Positions 20,926 through 33,215 of a stretch of 64,000 bases of DNA are shown piece after piece (position 1 is the stretch's first letter; the number at the start of each line of letters is the position of its first letter). The translations under genes were made by a program, and so were the position numbers. The stretch comes from Isoetes taiwanensis (lineage: Eukaryota; Streptophyta; Lycopodiopsida; Isoetales; Isoetaceae). Where the stretch lies: positions 17,388,468 through 17,452,467 of the forward strand of contig JAJEKV010000026.1 of assembly GCA_021234155.1 (NCBI GenBank). Direction: 5' to 3'. The notes below the pieces were generated by a model. That model made no database searches. It saw nothing but the letters and a program-made list of their open reading frames with translations, and was not told the origin of the DNA.

Positions 20926-21722
20926 AGCTTTCTCAGCTTAGCTGGCAACTTTTCCTGCATCTGCCAGCCATCTGTCGGGCAACATTGCCCGCCATAAAAA
21001 ATCCTTTTAACTGATTGCACCCCAGGAATTTCCATCCTGCAGTGGAATCCCAACAGCGGCGTCAGTAGCTTACTTGTTTGCCCTGGATTCGACCTCACAA
21101 CAGGTGCGGGCCTCTAGTAGTAAGAGGGCCCGTGTTTCTTTGGCACTTCGGCAGTTGCGTCCTGATGTTGTTTGCATTCAGGAGCATAACTGTCTGTCAC
21201 AGGGGTGATATGTCTAGTCTCATGAATATGGTTGGTAGGCAATTTGCCTCTATTGCTGGCCCAGTGCCGGCCCAGTGATATATCTAGTCTCATGAATATA
21301 GTTGGTAGGCAGTTTGCCTCTATTGCTGGCCAGTGCCGGCCCAGTGGAATCCGGGCCTTGCGTTGGGTGGTTTTGTGTGGTGGAGCTTGAGCTGGTTTTG
21401 TGTGGTCACAGAAATCAGGCATTTAACATTTGTTGCAAGATCATTTTCTTGCCTGACTTTTGAACAGAATGATCAAGAGCATCACGTTCCGCAATTTCTT
21501 CAGAAGCAACAATAAAAATGCAAGTTGGACTTCACATTCAACTTGAAGTACTAATACAGCTAGGCTGCAAACTGGAACACTGCAGAGAATGGGGCCAAGA
21601 TCGCTACGAATGGACGGTCAGATGAGTGCCTTGGTGACACTCATTTGACACTCATTATGACGTTATATGAAGCAGGATTATATATGTTTAGATTTAGATA
21701 GTTTTTCACATCCAATTCTAAG
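20926..21722. other. Intergenic with a 70 bp tandem duplication
   Basis: Units starting TGATAT(G/A)TCTAGTCTCATG at 21206 and 21276 are two copies of a 70 bp repeat ending in CCGGCCCAG. No gene recognised. A TATATAT at 21679 lies 44 bp before the methylesterase ATG and might be its TATA element, but that leaves a very short leader. Confidence 0.6.
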
Positions 21723-22851
21723 ATGGCAGAACGCTCCGCATATATTCTCCTCTGTATTCTTCTTGCTTACAAAAGCCTGCTTCCAATTGGAGCCGATTCA
21801 GCGTAAAACTCTACTCGGTCACGCTGATAATATTTTCAATGCAAATCTAAACTAACTTGGTATTGATAATCAGGGGACACCACTTCGTATTGATTCATGG
21901 AGCTAGTCATGGAGCATGGTGCTGGTATAAAACTCACACTCTGTTAATAAATAGTGGGCAGAGAGTGAGCAGCTTGGATTTAAAATCAGCTGGAATCAAT
22001 GGCTATGATCCCAATCTCATCAAATCATTTGTGGAATACACACAGCCTCTTGTGGATTTTATGGAAAGCATTCCAGACTCCGAAAAGGCACGGCGGATCC
22101 TTTTATGCTAATTTTTTCTAATCTAGTGCTAAACCAGAATGGATATGTCAATTTGATACAGGTAGTGCTTGTGGGTCACAGTTTTGGAGGACTAAGTTTG
22201 GCATATATGGTAGAGCTATTTCCGACTAAAATCCTGGCATGTGTATACGTTGCTGCAGTGGGCACTCCAAACGGACTTCCTCTACAAGATCTTACAGAGG
22301 TGCGTCGTGATTAATTGATTAAGCTCTCCTTGCCAATATTTAATTCTAATTTTCTGTGCATTTTAGCTGATCAGTGGATTACCCACAGATTCAATTACCC
22401 TAATTTACGCAAATCGAACATCAGACCGACCAACGAGCGCTGAACTCAGCAATATAAGCCAATTCTTCTACAATACCAGTCCGCCTGAGGTAAAAAATAT
22501 TTCCCCCTTTTTCCTGCACTTTTTAAGATAAGATTATAAACAAAAAATAGTGATTTGCAGGATGTCGTATTGGCTGCTTCACTTGTGAAAGCATTTCCCT
22601 ACGAAGCAATGGTCAATGCTCAATTTAACATTACAGCAAACCGCTTTGGAAGCATTCCCAGATTTTACATTAGAACCCTTGATGATAATTCTTTAGGTCA
22701 TGCGTTGCAGACTTATTTTATAAGTCGGTTGAAGCCGCAGCTTGTGCTGAGTATACAGTCTGATCACAGCCCATTTTTCTCAGCTTCTTTGCACCTTCAC
22801 AAATTACTTCTCCAGATTCTCCAAATTATTTCTACCAAAAAAGACGGGTAG
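21723..22851 (+). CDS. Methylesterase / hydroxynitrile lyase-like alpha/beta hydrolase, five exons
   Basis: Five exons join in phase: 21723-21802, 21874-22087, 22162-22299, 22367-22489 and 22561-22851, giving 281 residues, close to the family's 260-280. The family (MES/SABP2/HNL) cleaves methyl esters of plant hormones such as methyl salicylate, jasmonate or auxin, or related substrates. Seen here: oxyanion segment FVLIHGASHGAWCWY, nucleophile elbow VVLVGHSFGG (Ser), an Asp in YIRTLDDNSLG, and the catalytic His in QSDHSPFF near the C-terminus. Exon 1 adds a hydrophobic N-terminus (AYILLCILLAYKSLLPIGADSA) that looks like a signal peptide, which is unusual for the mostly cytosolic family. Intron 2 has a GC rather than GT donor (AAG|GCACGG). 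No stops or frameshifts. Substrate cannot be predicted from sequence. Confidence 0.88.
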
Positions 22852-23439
22852 AAAAAGACGCTGCTGGGGAGCTATAGATCATAAGCAATAAGCAGATGAC
22901 TTTCTCATTTTAGTTTTTTAGTTTGGAAGACTTATTTCCTGATTTCTTGCTATAACATATTCCTAATACAGGCGACATGCCTAAAATGGGAGGGCTTGCA
23001 ATATTCCTAATAATATCAATCAATCAAGGAAAAAACATTTATAATTAAGCATGTTCGTTTAAGAACTTATATGATGCCGAATAAAAGGGACCATCAAATT
23101 TTAGCCCTTTTCAAGATGTTTTTGGGTTGCCCCTAGGGGGCAAACCCTTGTTTATGTGGGTTTTTGGCATATCCTAGGTATATGCTAGAATATCCCTAGG
23201 ATATGCTGGTGACTGCTCCAAACCTCCTATTTCCTGTAAACTCTCGGTCAGCTGCTTTACGTCGCTCATGTTTGAAACCGCCTAATCGGAAGATAGACAG
23301 AGCATCGGGCTATATGGCGACCCCCCACAGGCGAAGCCCTTCAAGTCCGGCAGCAGCAGAGGCCCACAAACACAAAGACATTGCACCAAAGCGGGCAAAG
23401 AAAACCAAGAAATTTTTTGCCTCCCTGAAGTCTATTATG
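22852..23439. other. Downstream spacer
   Basis: A frame at 23203-23484 (93 codons, basic, proline/alanine-rich) overlaps the start of the AP-3 delta remnant in a different frame and is not recognised. Nothing else is seen. Confidence 0.4.
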
Positions 23440-24170
23440 CACCGATGCCATTTTATTCTTAGGACTCTGGCTTCTACTGGATGAAGGCCTAATTAAAAAA
23501 GACTAGGTAAAAAGACGTGTAAGAGGATTGTAGAACCAATATGTGAGCACATGAGACGTACAGATGCAAAATCATTGCTATATGATTGTATAAAGACGGT
23601 ATTGTCTGGATTGATGGACCATGCCGGAGCTGTCAGCCTAGCTGTGGATAAACTGAAGAAGCTTTTGTCAGAGCATGATCCAAACTTGAAATATTTGGGC
23701 TTGCAAATGCTATTAGGATTTATGCCCAGATGTCCAGATGTAGTGGCCGATAAAAGTATGATTATGAAGTGCCCGAACAACTATGATCCAAGCATTCGGA
23801 TGAGCGCTTTACGCTTGGTTATAGGTATGGTTTCGATGGTAACCGGTTGAAACTATCTAGGTGCTTATGAAGTACATACATTCATCCGAACGTGTTTTCA
23901 AAGAATGAGCTTATATCCATGCGTGCTTTCTACATGCAAAAATGCATTCTATGAGTTAGTTTATAGATATTGGCTTGCGTGTCCCTTCTCAGAAGAAAGG
24001 AACTTGTGAAGGTGGCGAGATTTCTTGATTGATCCGGTATTTTTAGGATGCAAAGACATTCATCGAAGTCCCTCTCGCCGCAGCTTTGGGTAGCCGGTGA
24101 ATTTGTGGAGCTATCAAGTAACCCATATGAGCTTATTGAAGCACTTTTGCATTGCCTAAGGAGAAGAATG
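23440..24170 (+). pseudogene. AP-3 complex delta adaptin fragment, multiply broken
   Basis: AP-3 delta is a large HEAT-repeat subunit of the adaptor complex for vacuolar sorting. Seen in order: a stop-containing segment ending RLGKK..., KRIVEPICEHMRRTDAKSLL, a HEAT stretch with LSEHDPNLKYLGLQ and ALRLVIGMVS (to about 23848), then in other frames NAFYELVY, ELVKVARFL, FLGCKDIHR and finally WVAGEFVELSSNPYELIEAL (to about 24150). The order matches the family, but at least two stops (near 23480 and 23848) and several frameshifts occur and blocks are missing. It is a pseudogene or a captured fragment covering the middle of the N-terminal trunk. Confidence 0.82.
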
Positions 24171-24348
24171 GCCTCAAATCATTAGAACACTTTGTATTCA
24201 CAACCGAAGCTGCATTAACAGGGGCAGATGAGGTAAGAGCATTGTTGCAACTTATCAAAGATGGTAGAGATACATTGTGCATTATATTTAATGAACATGT
24301 TGTGATGCGTAACGACAGAATCAATATCCATGCAATTTAATGTTGGCT
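24171..24348 (+). other. Open segment before the LINE insertion
   Basis: A short frame to 24340 contains TTEAALTGADEVRALLQLI; not recognised. It ends in AATGTTGGCT (24339-24348), the left copy of the LINE target site duplication. It continues after the LINE at 26129. Confidence 0.45.
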
Positions 24349-26118
24349 GAGAATCTTCGTAATGCTAAGCTATTATTAGACACATTCTCCTTAGCATCAG
24401 GAGTTCTTGTAGGGTGGCAAAAATGTACAGCTTTGTGGACGTTGGACAGTCCCATCCCTCCCTGTATTTTGGACTATCCTTGGAAGATTCTTCTGCATGG
24501 CAATACCACAAAGTTGCTTGGTATCCCAGTTGGAATTCATGTCTCTGCTTCAGATGCTTGGGATGAAATCATTAGTGGGTTGCAAAAGCACTTGTTTTGG
24601 TGGAATACAAACTAAACCGGTCCATGCCCTAGAGAATCACCGTGGCTAAATGTGTTCTTAGTAATACTCATGTCTACATGGCGCCTCGCTTTACTAGCTC
24701 TGATGTAAGATGGAGGAGATTGTGCGATCGTCGAAATTTTATTTGGGGTGGAAATGAGTTAGGAGCAGTGGTCAAGGTAGCTTGGGCTTAAATGCATTAG
24801 ACCTAAGGTACCGGGTGGTCTTGGTATGTTGGATTTTCACCTCCAAAGCAAGGTGATGATATCAAAGTTCATTTGGAGGATTTTCATTGGTAAGGATGAT
24901 TCTCCCGGCCCGAGGTTGTTGGTGCAAATCGATTCAAAGATTGTCTCCCATTTCATAAGGCTTCCATTAAGCCCCTCCTTCCTTGGGCTTTGCTTTATCA
25001 TATGCATCCGTATCCTAATGCTTCTCCCTTTCTAAAGGGGTTGCTTATGGCTTGGGACACTTTGTCGGTCTCTTTTCCATATTAATCCCGAGGCATGTCT
25101 TCGGTTGTCCACTCCATCTTCGGTGGATTCCTTTGCAGACACCGAGAGAATGTGCCTCTAAGTGTGGTTGTTCATCCAAAGACACAACGACGATGGGTAG
25201 TACCGGTATCAATACTATTGCAAACTTGGTATGAGTCCGATCATCTCATGTCATGGGAAGCATTTAGAACAAAGTTCTTGTTGTACGATGGGACGAGTAA
25301 CGGAATCATATTGTCGCATTGTTGCCACGGTGATTCTCGGGTCCACGATTGAGGTAGTCATATGGGGTTGCCATCGGGATATCCGCCACCGGTATGTTTG
25401 TGTCTTCGTGTATAAATTGCTTGTGCATTCTGAAATCCCTGCCTCCATCTAATAGATGGCATCTTCATGTCCCTCACCCACAATGGAAAAGTGTTTGGAT
25501 ATGGGTATGGGATAAGCCGCTTCACCCCAAAGTAGTAGTTTTGTGGTGGCAAGTGATCCATAGATGCCTCGAGTCAACGTGTTAGTCCATAAAATGGATA
25601 ATCGGATTTCGAGAGCTCGCCCTTTATGCCGCCAAAGGGTTGAGAGTATTGAGCATTGTTTTTCTTGTGTGAGAGGCTTGGCAGTGCATGGTCTTGGTTG
25701 TTGACCTTTTTGGCACGTCTCGATCTAGCCAAGCAAATTTTGCTTGCTATCTATCCCGATGTTTGGCCCAAACAACGGAAACGAAGCTTTTCATCTCTCG
25801 CATGCGGCCGGGCTTTTATGGTCAATCCGGAAGAGAAGGAGGTTGTTTATCTTTAAGGGCATAGATACCGGCAGATGAGGTTGTTCTTCAGTGGGCGCAA
25901 GATAAAATTGTTATGGCTTACAATTGTTCTTCTCTTGATCAAGAGAAGAAAGTACTGATCTGGCATACTTACCTTCAGATTCATTCTTTTGCATAGGCAG
26001 GTGGTTGTGCTCAGTTGGATCGGTTTGTCCACTGGGGTTATAATCCTGTCTTTGCATTTATGTTGCTCTGGTTTCTAGTTGGTGAATAAAGCTTGACGTC
26101 CTTCAAAAAAAAAAAAAA
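24349..26118 (+). mobile_element. 5'-truncated L1-type LINE with poly-A and 10 bp target duplication
   Basis: The insertion lies between AATGTTGGCT at 24339-24348 and the same 10 bases at 26119-26128 and ends in a poly-A of about 14-16 bases after GCTTGACGTCCTTC. The frames encode the C-terminal part of plant L1 ORF2: NLRNAKLLLDTFSLASG, LLGIPVGIHV (thumb region), NTHVYMAPRF, KVPGGLGMLDFHLQSKVMIS and the later cysteine-rich region (about 25600-25680). Stops and shifts break it into several frames. Palm residues are absent because of 5' truncation, so it is a dead-on-arrival copy. Confidence 0.92.
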
Positions 26119-26128
26119 AATGTTGGCT

Positions 26129-26935
26129 CATCTCAAGATCATTTATGTAGTGTGGATTGGAAGAAATGGCCACCTTCTGATCAAATCTGTCCTCCCTTGC
26201 GTGTCAGCCACTCTCATGGTCTTTGCTCTAGTGTGGATTTGGTCTAACAGAATTGGGTTTATGTGTATGATCCATTTACATATTGTACACGTAATTTGAT
26301 ATGCCCTTGCGGTGGTTTTGAGTGGTCCTCTATTCGGGATGTGTGTTTTTATGCAGATCTATCTACTGATAACTACCTAGTTATGTTATTCATTCAGTTG
26401 GACGGACACTATCTGTTAATTTACGAGGCAAAAACTGATAGCTGGTGTAGAAGCCAATCACTACTAGGATATGCTAGTTTTCTTGAAGGACGATGTAGGC
26501 CTATTTGTATTGGGGATTCCGTAGAGCCTTTATCTGTTTACTTTTCAGATAACGTGAAAAAGATATATAAGTTACAGCTTTGCCACAGATTCTTGGTCAA
26601 AGAAGCCATTTGCAATGGAACCGTTAAGTCAAGTTAAGTTTAAAAACCTCATACTCGTCCAAAATGATGGAACACTTATGTTTGTTGGCAAACAATCTGA
26701 TAACTTATGTGTTTGGCTTGCTAACGAGGAGGAGCAAAGTTATTCTTGTACCATGTTAGCGGCCATTACGCTTACAATTGACGAAGACTGGATGGTGGTA
26801 GATGCAGATGCTGGACTTGATCTCGTTTGTATTTGTTGTCAGTTCGATACAAATTATAGGCTGCAGAAAGCATACAAGCAAAATTCCATCTCTTTTCCTA
26901 ATTCATCACTATATGTTGGTTGTGGCGAGTAACTA
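26129..26935 (+). pseudogene. F-box/kelch-like protein fragment, frameshifted
   Basis: Downstream of the LINE the host sequence reads as an F-box-associated or kelch-type beta-propeller: WKKWPPSDQICPPLRVS, then after a stop VYVYDPFTYCTRNLICPCGG, LLIYEAKTDSWCR and later TDSWSKKPFAMEPLSQVKF, GTLMFVGKQSDNLCVWL. There is an in-frame stop near 26253 and a one-base shift near 26585. The VYDP and YEAKTDSW patterns are typical of such propellers but the family is not certain. The LINE interrupted this locus. Confidence 0.5.
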
Positions 26936-27320
26936 GCGTTGCTCTTCCAACATGTTAGATCTAATTTCCCTTCTCATTTTTCTGTGTTCTTATTTGGGAA
27001 TTTACTTTCTTGACAGCCAGAATATTTTTATATTATGCGATACATGAATAAAGGAAGCATTCTTGGCACTCTAAATATATGCTATATCTAATACATAGTA
27101 GAAGGCCAGAGTCAATGGAAAAATAGGTCCTGATTGAATTATTAGTATAAGAGGCAATGTAAAAGTAGGTTCTGATTGAATTACTTTTTGATATCGAGGT
27201 CTGCATGCTGTATCTGGTACAAACTTATTAATAAACCTTTTAGCTGTTGCTTCCTCCTAGACCCAAGTGGTCTCTCGTAGACGTTAATGTAATCTTTCTT
27301 TCTTTTTTATTTCCTAACAG
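26936..27320. other. Spacer
   Basis: Two imperfect direct repeats of TAGGT(C/T)CTGATTGAATTA near 27125 and 27166. It ends in a pyrimidine-rich splice acceptor (TTTATTTCCTAACAG) for the next exon. Confidence 0.5.
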
Positions 27321-28031
27321 GCTGAAACAACGCAAAAGATTCTATCCTTTCATATGTCAGATAGGCCATTGGAGCAAGCTACAAATATTACACCGCAAAG
27401 TAAGATGCTTGATTTTGTCGGAAGCAGCCAGATATTACGTCTCTGGGCATTAAATCGTGCAGTAAAAGAACATTTGACTGGGAATCGTATGCCAGAACAC
27501 ATTCAGAAAGGGAAAGCAATTGATGAATGGTGGAAACAAGTTCAAAATAGTACGTTGTCCAGTTATTGATATTGAGTAGTTTTTTAAGAAAGTAATAAAT
27601 AAAAACGCTGCTTTTATGCATTAGATTGCAAATTCTTTTGTGAGGGGCCACAATCTATTTGAGGCTCGGAATTTATTTACTTTGATAACTCACTTCCTAT
27701 TATGACAGATATTGCTCATACGTATAGTCTACTTTGCATTCTAATTTCTGTTTTTGATGCAGGAGAACGTGTTCTAGAGTATGCAAATCTGGATGACAGG
27801 GCCATGGGAATGGTGTGGGTGCTGTCATATACTGTAACACAGCCTATCTGTGATGCTATATGGATGAAAGCCAATGGTATAGGTGAGGTGGCACTTTTAG
27901 GACAACCTGGGGAAAGGCTTGCAATAGTGCAGGAAACACGTCCTTTACCAGTAAGTACGCTCTCCGGTTTGTCCTTGCACCTTTGTATGCTGCTTATAAA
28001 TCAAATTGAGGACCAAATTTTTGCCGGCCAG
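27321..28031 (+). CDS. MED23: Mediator subunit MED23-like, two consecutive exons
   Basis: Exon 27321-27549 (acceptor CTAACAG, donor A|GTACGT, phase 1) and exon 27763-28031 (acceptor GATGCAG, donor CAG|GTAAAC, phase 0) join without a frame break. They encode LRLWALNRAVKEHLTG, MQKGKAIDEWW-like EHIQKGKAIDEWWKQVQ, then ERVLEYANLDDRAMGM, VLSYTVTQPICDAIW, and RPLPVSTLSGLSLHLCMLL. This matches my recollection of the middle of plant MED23, a tail-module subunit of the Mediator coactivator; the LPxxLLxxLxxHxxxxL step is shared with animal MED23. The next expected exon (an ETYTRLL-type segment) was not found in the following kilobases, so this is a fragment or a gene with very long introns. Substitutions look neutral to function, with no stops. 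Confidence 0.6.
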
Positions 28032-30685
28032 GTAAACCCCCTATTATGGTTGTAAATTGATTTTTCTATGCGTTGAGCATTGAAGTTAGTTATATTGTAA
28101 CATAAACTTTGCTCCACTCTCTTAAATAGTTAGTTGATGTTTCAGAGCTGTACTGCTTCCTGCAATGCCAGTTGAAGTATAGTGTCTACATTTATGAAGT
28201 TTCTTGTTGCCTCATGGATTTTCTACTGCTATGCTATGTTTTTTTTTCGAAGCACAGTGATCAGTTAGGTCTGACAATTGAGACAGAGGTACTATGGCAT
28301 CACTTAATTTTTCAATTCTAGGGCGTTCTTTCTAAGGAGAACTTTCTAGACTGATGGTTTTATAGTAAGACCAGGTTATTTTGGGATTGAACTTCCAAAT
28401 AAGACCAGATTCTCAATGGGACAGTTCACGGTGTCGTCATCAGTTGGAATTTGAGCTGGGACGTGCTAAACATCTTAGCCGGGAGGATAGGAAACATGCT
28501 GTATGCAATTTGGTAAAGTCAGAAGAGCACATGAAGTATTATGACCAGAAATGTATATGTTTATTTGTTCATGAGCTCGCTCATTAAAGGGGCATCCTCA
28601 AAAACAGCAACAGCAGCCCTAGTGGCCTAAAGCAAACAGCAATTTCTTCATTCTTCCTTGTTGATGAAACTGGAACGATGGACGCCTTCCTGAAGAAAAG
28701 GAAACATCATAATATTAAAGGAATGATTATTGGGCAGCAAAATAGAAGCATGAGCATTCTTTTCAGAAGAAAATACAGGATAGGGTTTAAAAGCGACCAA
28801 ATGTTGGTATCAGATCAGTCCTTGGAACAGCCATGATGGCAATTGGATCATCTTCCTAGGAACCCTAAATTGATTTGCAATATTACTCCTTTTTAGTGTC
28901 TTGGAGGTTTCACCTTCCTTGCAGATCCTCAATTTTATATGTTCTTGATTTCAAAGACCCTATGGGTCTTCCGTAGATGTTAGTAATAATCTTTTTTTGC
29001 TTTCTTTCCTTTTTAACAACTGATGGCCTCTTTATATGGCTTGCTGTTTATAACTCATCCATGTTAAAATTTGGTGACCTAGGCACCAAGAAACAGGGAA
29101 GCAAAGCAAGAAGCAAGAGAGCTCGTGAACCAAGCAAAAGAACAGCTGAGTTCACCTAAGAAAAAATTACATTGCACCTTTATTGGACATGCATGCTCTT
29201 CCTAATATCTAGACTAGCATTTCGTTCTAGTAATTAACTTCTAACTACTCTTTTCCGACTTATGTGCCACGCCATGGATCCAAACCTAGAGGACCTGGTG
29301 TTGATTTTGCACCCAACTTATTCCAATGGCCACAACTACAACTTGGGTTTGGGTTTGGTAGAAGTATGCTAGTTACAACTATTGTGTGTACAATAGACTA
29401 ACATTGATTTGTTGGGTTTGCCCCTAACCACTAAAATGACATTAATATATACACAAAAAGAAATAAAACATTGCAAAACAGATTTAAATTAGGGAATAGT
29501 TATAGGTTCATAGGGCTTTCTCATGGGCTATGACATAAACAATAATATCGATTTATAATTATACTTGTGAATATATGGGAAATTTTTTAGGAGTTAAACG
29601 TCACATTGAATGTAATTATACTTAAGGGGACGGTGTGTGCATAGGTGTAAATATGGAAGATTACACATTTTAACAGGGAGCATGGCTTATTGCACAGGTA
29701 AAAGACCATCAACTTGAAAATTATGCTTGGATATTATCTTATTAACCATCTTGAACAATCTGTAAGAATGTGAAGTGTGCATCTATAAAGTATAGAATTT
29801 GGAGTGCCCGTCCTATTTTAGTGCTTCAGGGAATTCTAAGCCTATTGTAATTATGTCAAACTTTTTCATGCCAAGGACTGACTTCTTTGTTGACAAGGTT
29901 TGTCAGAAGTATTGCATCCTTCTTCCATATTATGAATTTGAGTGCATTTCAAGTTTAAGCACAACTATCTGTGGTCTATGTTTGATCTGCCTTCTATCTG
30001 CAGGAATAACTGGATAGACACATTTAATTGATGTGCCATGCCATGTAGAATTGCAAGCTAGTTTCGACACTCCGTGCCTTCATCCTGGAAGGACTAATTC
30101 ATCAATGAGTAGCAAAATTTTAGAATAACTGTAATATGTGTGATGGCCTGCTCTTATCTTGGCTGTACATGTAATCTGAACTTAGTTGGTCTAAAAGTCT
30201 TTGGTTATGGGAAGAACTTTAACTGGAGTGTTTATCTATCTGAAAAACATGCATGTACATGATTTTAGATGGTTCAAACAACTATGGATCTTCAAATTAG
30301 TTCACCCTAATAAGAACTAGAAGTAGGATGCATGCATACAGATGAGTGAAAAAGAGGGACCTTTTTCTAACATGCAAATGCTAAATATTTTAAGTAATTC
30401 CTTACTTTCGAAACTTCAAATTTAAGGGAGAACATCAGCTATTGCAAGAGCTGCTTCAGGGCTTAAACTTGCATGACATTAACGGCATTTTTCAATCGTT
30501 GATCGTTGGTTGAGCCAGGGTAAATGCACGTTCGAGCTTAATGACAGACTCCAAATCGTTGCCTTCAACATGGCCTAGGCTCAACATCTAAGGTGGAGTT
30601 AGTGATGCAAATGTGTACCATCATCTTCACAAAATGTCAATGTTTAAAATAGCAATTTTGATTCATTGGTTCAGATATTATCAAT
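28032..30685. other. Intergenic, little recognised
   Basis: AT-rich. A frame at 28381-28587 (basic, with RKHAVCNLVKSEEHMKYYDQK) and one ending 29159 with a lysine/arginine-rich C-terminus (KQGSKARSKRAREPSKRT) may be exon remnants but no family is recognised. No repeats of note. Confidence 0.45.
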
Positions 30686-30812
30686 GCATCAAGTACTCTA
30701 TTGTCTTGAAGTAGCAATTTGAATTGATTGTGAAAACATGACTTTGAACTATGATTTAAGCCACTTCACCCTTCGACCATGGAGGGCAACCCTTCGTGCG
30801 CAGCACCTTGTT
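30686..30812 (+). repeat. Dispersed repeat B, copy 1
   Basis: About 125 bp that recurs inverted at 36750-36870: TTGATTGTGAAAACATGACT, TTTAAGCCACTTCACCCT, CCATGGAGGGCAACCCT and GTGCGCAGCACCTTGTT. Coding capacity is absent. Confidence 0.8.
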
Positions 30813-30842
30813 ATTGAATGGCTGTCGAATTTTTGATTCTGT

Positions 30843-31771
30843 TTGTCGAACTTTTGATTCTGTTAATCATCTTTCATCATCGGATACACTGAAAAGCGGG
30901 CAAAAATATGATGCTCGTTTTTTCCGTCAAAGAATCTTCTCCGACAGAAGATTTCAGGGCGCACGCCATCACTCGCGACTATTGTCGGTCGCTCGTGAGA
31001 GCTTACGCCCTAAAATCTTTTGCCGGAGAAGATTACTTCTTCCTAAATAGATGAGATTGCATGCCTGAATTATGGGTTGTATATGATCAAATTATTGTAT
31101 ACAGTTTGGTTATGTTAATAATAATAACGATTATGTTGATATTGGAAGAAGCCACGATAACTTTGAACAAAGAAAGTACAGAAGGTCTTGCACAAAGTGG
31201 TACAAGGGTCATTGCAATTATAAGCTACTTTTGAGTTCAAACATATAAGAATCAATCCTATTCCAGATGTAAAACATACATAATCATAGCATTAACTGTA
31301 AATAGATGTAAAACAACTGTAAGTCAGATGCAATCAAAAGCAATGTAGGTAAATTTAAGAAGTGCAAGAAATGTAAGGCAGATATACCTAAAAAGAAGAA
31401 AGCACATATAATTAGAGTTCAAATGTAATTGGCAAAATATCATCCACCAATATAAAGCAAAAACTTACAAAGTACGTTCATATGCATTCTAATATGCATC
31501 CTATATGTAAATGTAACTAGAAACGTGAGCCCGGCGATGCGGGGCATTAGTCGTGGATGTGTGGAATGAGTAAATTTAGTCGTGAAGCTGCACGGAATAG
31601 ATAGGAATAATGGAAGTCATAGCGTGGATAGAAATGAATAAACAATGGAATGTCTATAGTCTACGGATTGATTGATGTTTGTGATAGTTTAGGCTTTTAT
31701 TGAAAACGACAAAACTTACACATAGTCAACACAGTTACAATTGAAAAGTGTGTGCGCGTGGCATAAGAGAT
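30843..31771 (+). repeat. Dispersed repeat A, copy 2 (uninterrupted)
   Basis: Matches 3993-4222 joined to 6456-7140. It preserves the empty site TTATGGGTTGTAT at about 31070 for the transposon present in copy 1. It carries the same 26 bp inverted repeat (30936-30961 with 31006-31031). Confidence 0.85.
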
Positions 31772-33095
31772 GGTAGAAGTATTTTGATATGTTTGTGTGA
31801 GTGGTTTTATAGAATCTAGTCTAACCGATTTGTTTGATGTGATCGTTGACATTGTTCATATACATGATTATTTGTTCAATCTAGAGTTGCTACCTCCAAG
31901 CCTAGCTTATTTGAAATCCCTATGAAAAGGTTCGTATACACACTGGTCTCTCTTAAAATTATACAATCCTGCAGCTACGAGCAGTTAATATATAAGTTTC
32001 TTGATTAGATCCCATATTGAGACTATGACGCTATATATAGTAATTAACTTGCTTAATGGTATAATTAGCAGGCCCCTTGCTACTACGATATAGACTTGAA
32101 CTGTGGTGTCTTAGATTGACAATGCTCTAGGATCTCATTAGCAAGACCCTAACTGAGAGTGTCATCTTGGGAATTTTATTGAAATAGCAAATAGCAAGAG
32201 AATAAGAGGCAAAGTAAAGAATAAATATACAAGACTATATGAAGTGTGACTCCCTAGCAAGAATAAACACCTTGCCAAGGAAAATTAATTGCTAAGCTAT
32301 TGTTTTCACTGTAAATGTCTATGGGCTAAGATATGCTAAAAGGTCAAAACGTTAAAGGAGACAGCAACGTGGCAAGTTTGGCCAACTTGTTAGTGTAGCA
32401 TCAACTCTGACAATGGAACTTAATGAATCTCAAAGTCTTCCTGATTTTGCATATAGGATCGAATACATAGACTTTCTTATAGTTGGCTAGGCAGTTATCC
32501 CTAGTTCTCATAACGTTTTTCTGCTAGAAGAAGAAGTTTGTTTGCAAGCTCATGGCCTTCGTGAACAAACATGGGGAACTATACGAAGTTGCAATTATCA
32601 TATGGGCCAATCTTCCCTTTTTCCTCGACATCTACTTGCCTTATTGGTGTCGAGAATTTCTGTTGTTCTTTGCTCATCTTCCTAAAGCAAAAGCTGATGC
32701 TCAATTTCTGCTCTTATAGACCAAAATGTGCATGTGGAAGCAAGAAAAAGTCAAAGGCTCCAATCACCTCGAATTGAAAGAGAAAGGCAAGGGGCTTTTG
32801 CACGCAACTTTAGGTTGAGTTTAAGCATAAATTTTCAACATTTTAATAATATAATGTTTAGCCAAATGAATGTTTACTCAGTAGAATAACTTTAAAATTC
32901 AAAATATATTGCATACATTAGTTCTTTACTAAGGTCAAAATATATTAGTCAAGGCATTCAAAGTCGTGCCCATGCTAAAGATGAGCTTTTGCTTGCAAGG
33001 TGTTCAAATAAACAATAAACAGAAATGACCTTTCATTATCAATAATTGCTATAAGGGACTGTTTTGGTGGCCTTGATTCATAAAAAGAGCTTGCA
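31772..33095. other. Intergenic, nothing recognised
   Basis: AT-rich with short frames only. No domain, repeat or splice-consistent series was found. Confidence 0.5.
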
Positions 33096-33215
33096 TTTTA
33101 ATATCATGTAGCAGCTTTAAATTGAATGGTCTGAAGATGCCTTTCAATATCATGCAGTGGCTTTAAATTGAATGGTCTGAAAATGCCTTTCAATATCATG
33201 TAGCGGCTTTAAATT
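33096..33215 (+). repeat. 46 bp tandem repeat, interrupted by a LINE
   Basis: Units start at 33096, 33142 and 33188 (TTT(C/T)AATATCATG(C/T)AG(C/T)(A/G)GCTTTAAATT...). The third unit is split: its right half GAATGGTCTGAAAATGCC resumes at 33866 after the LINE insertion. Confidence 0.88.
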
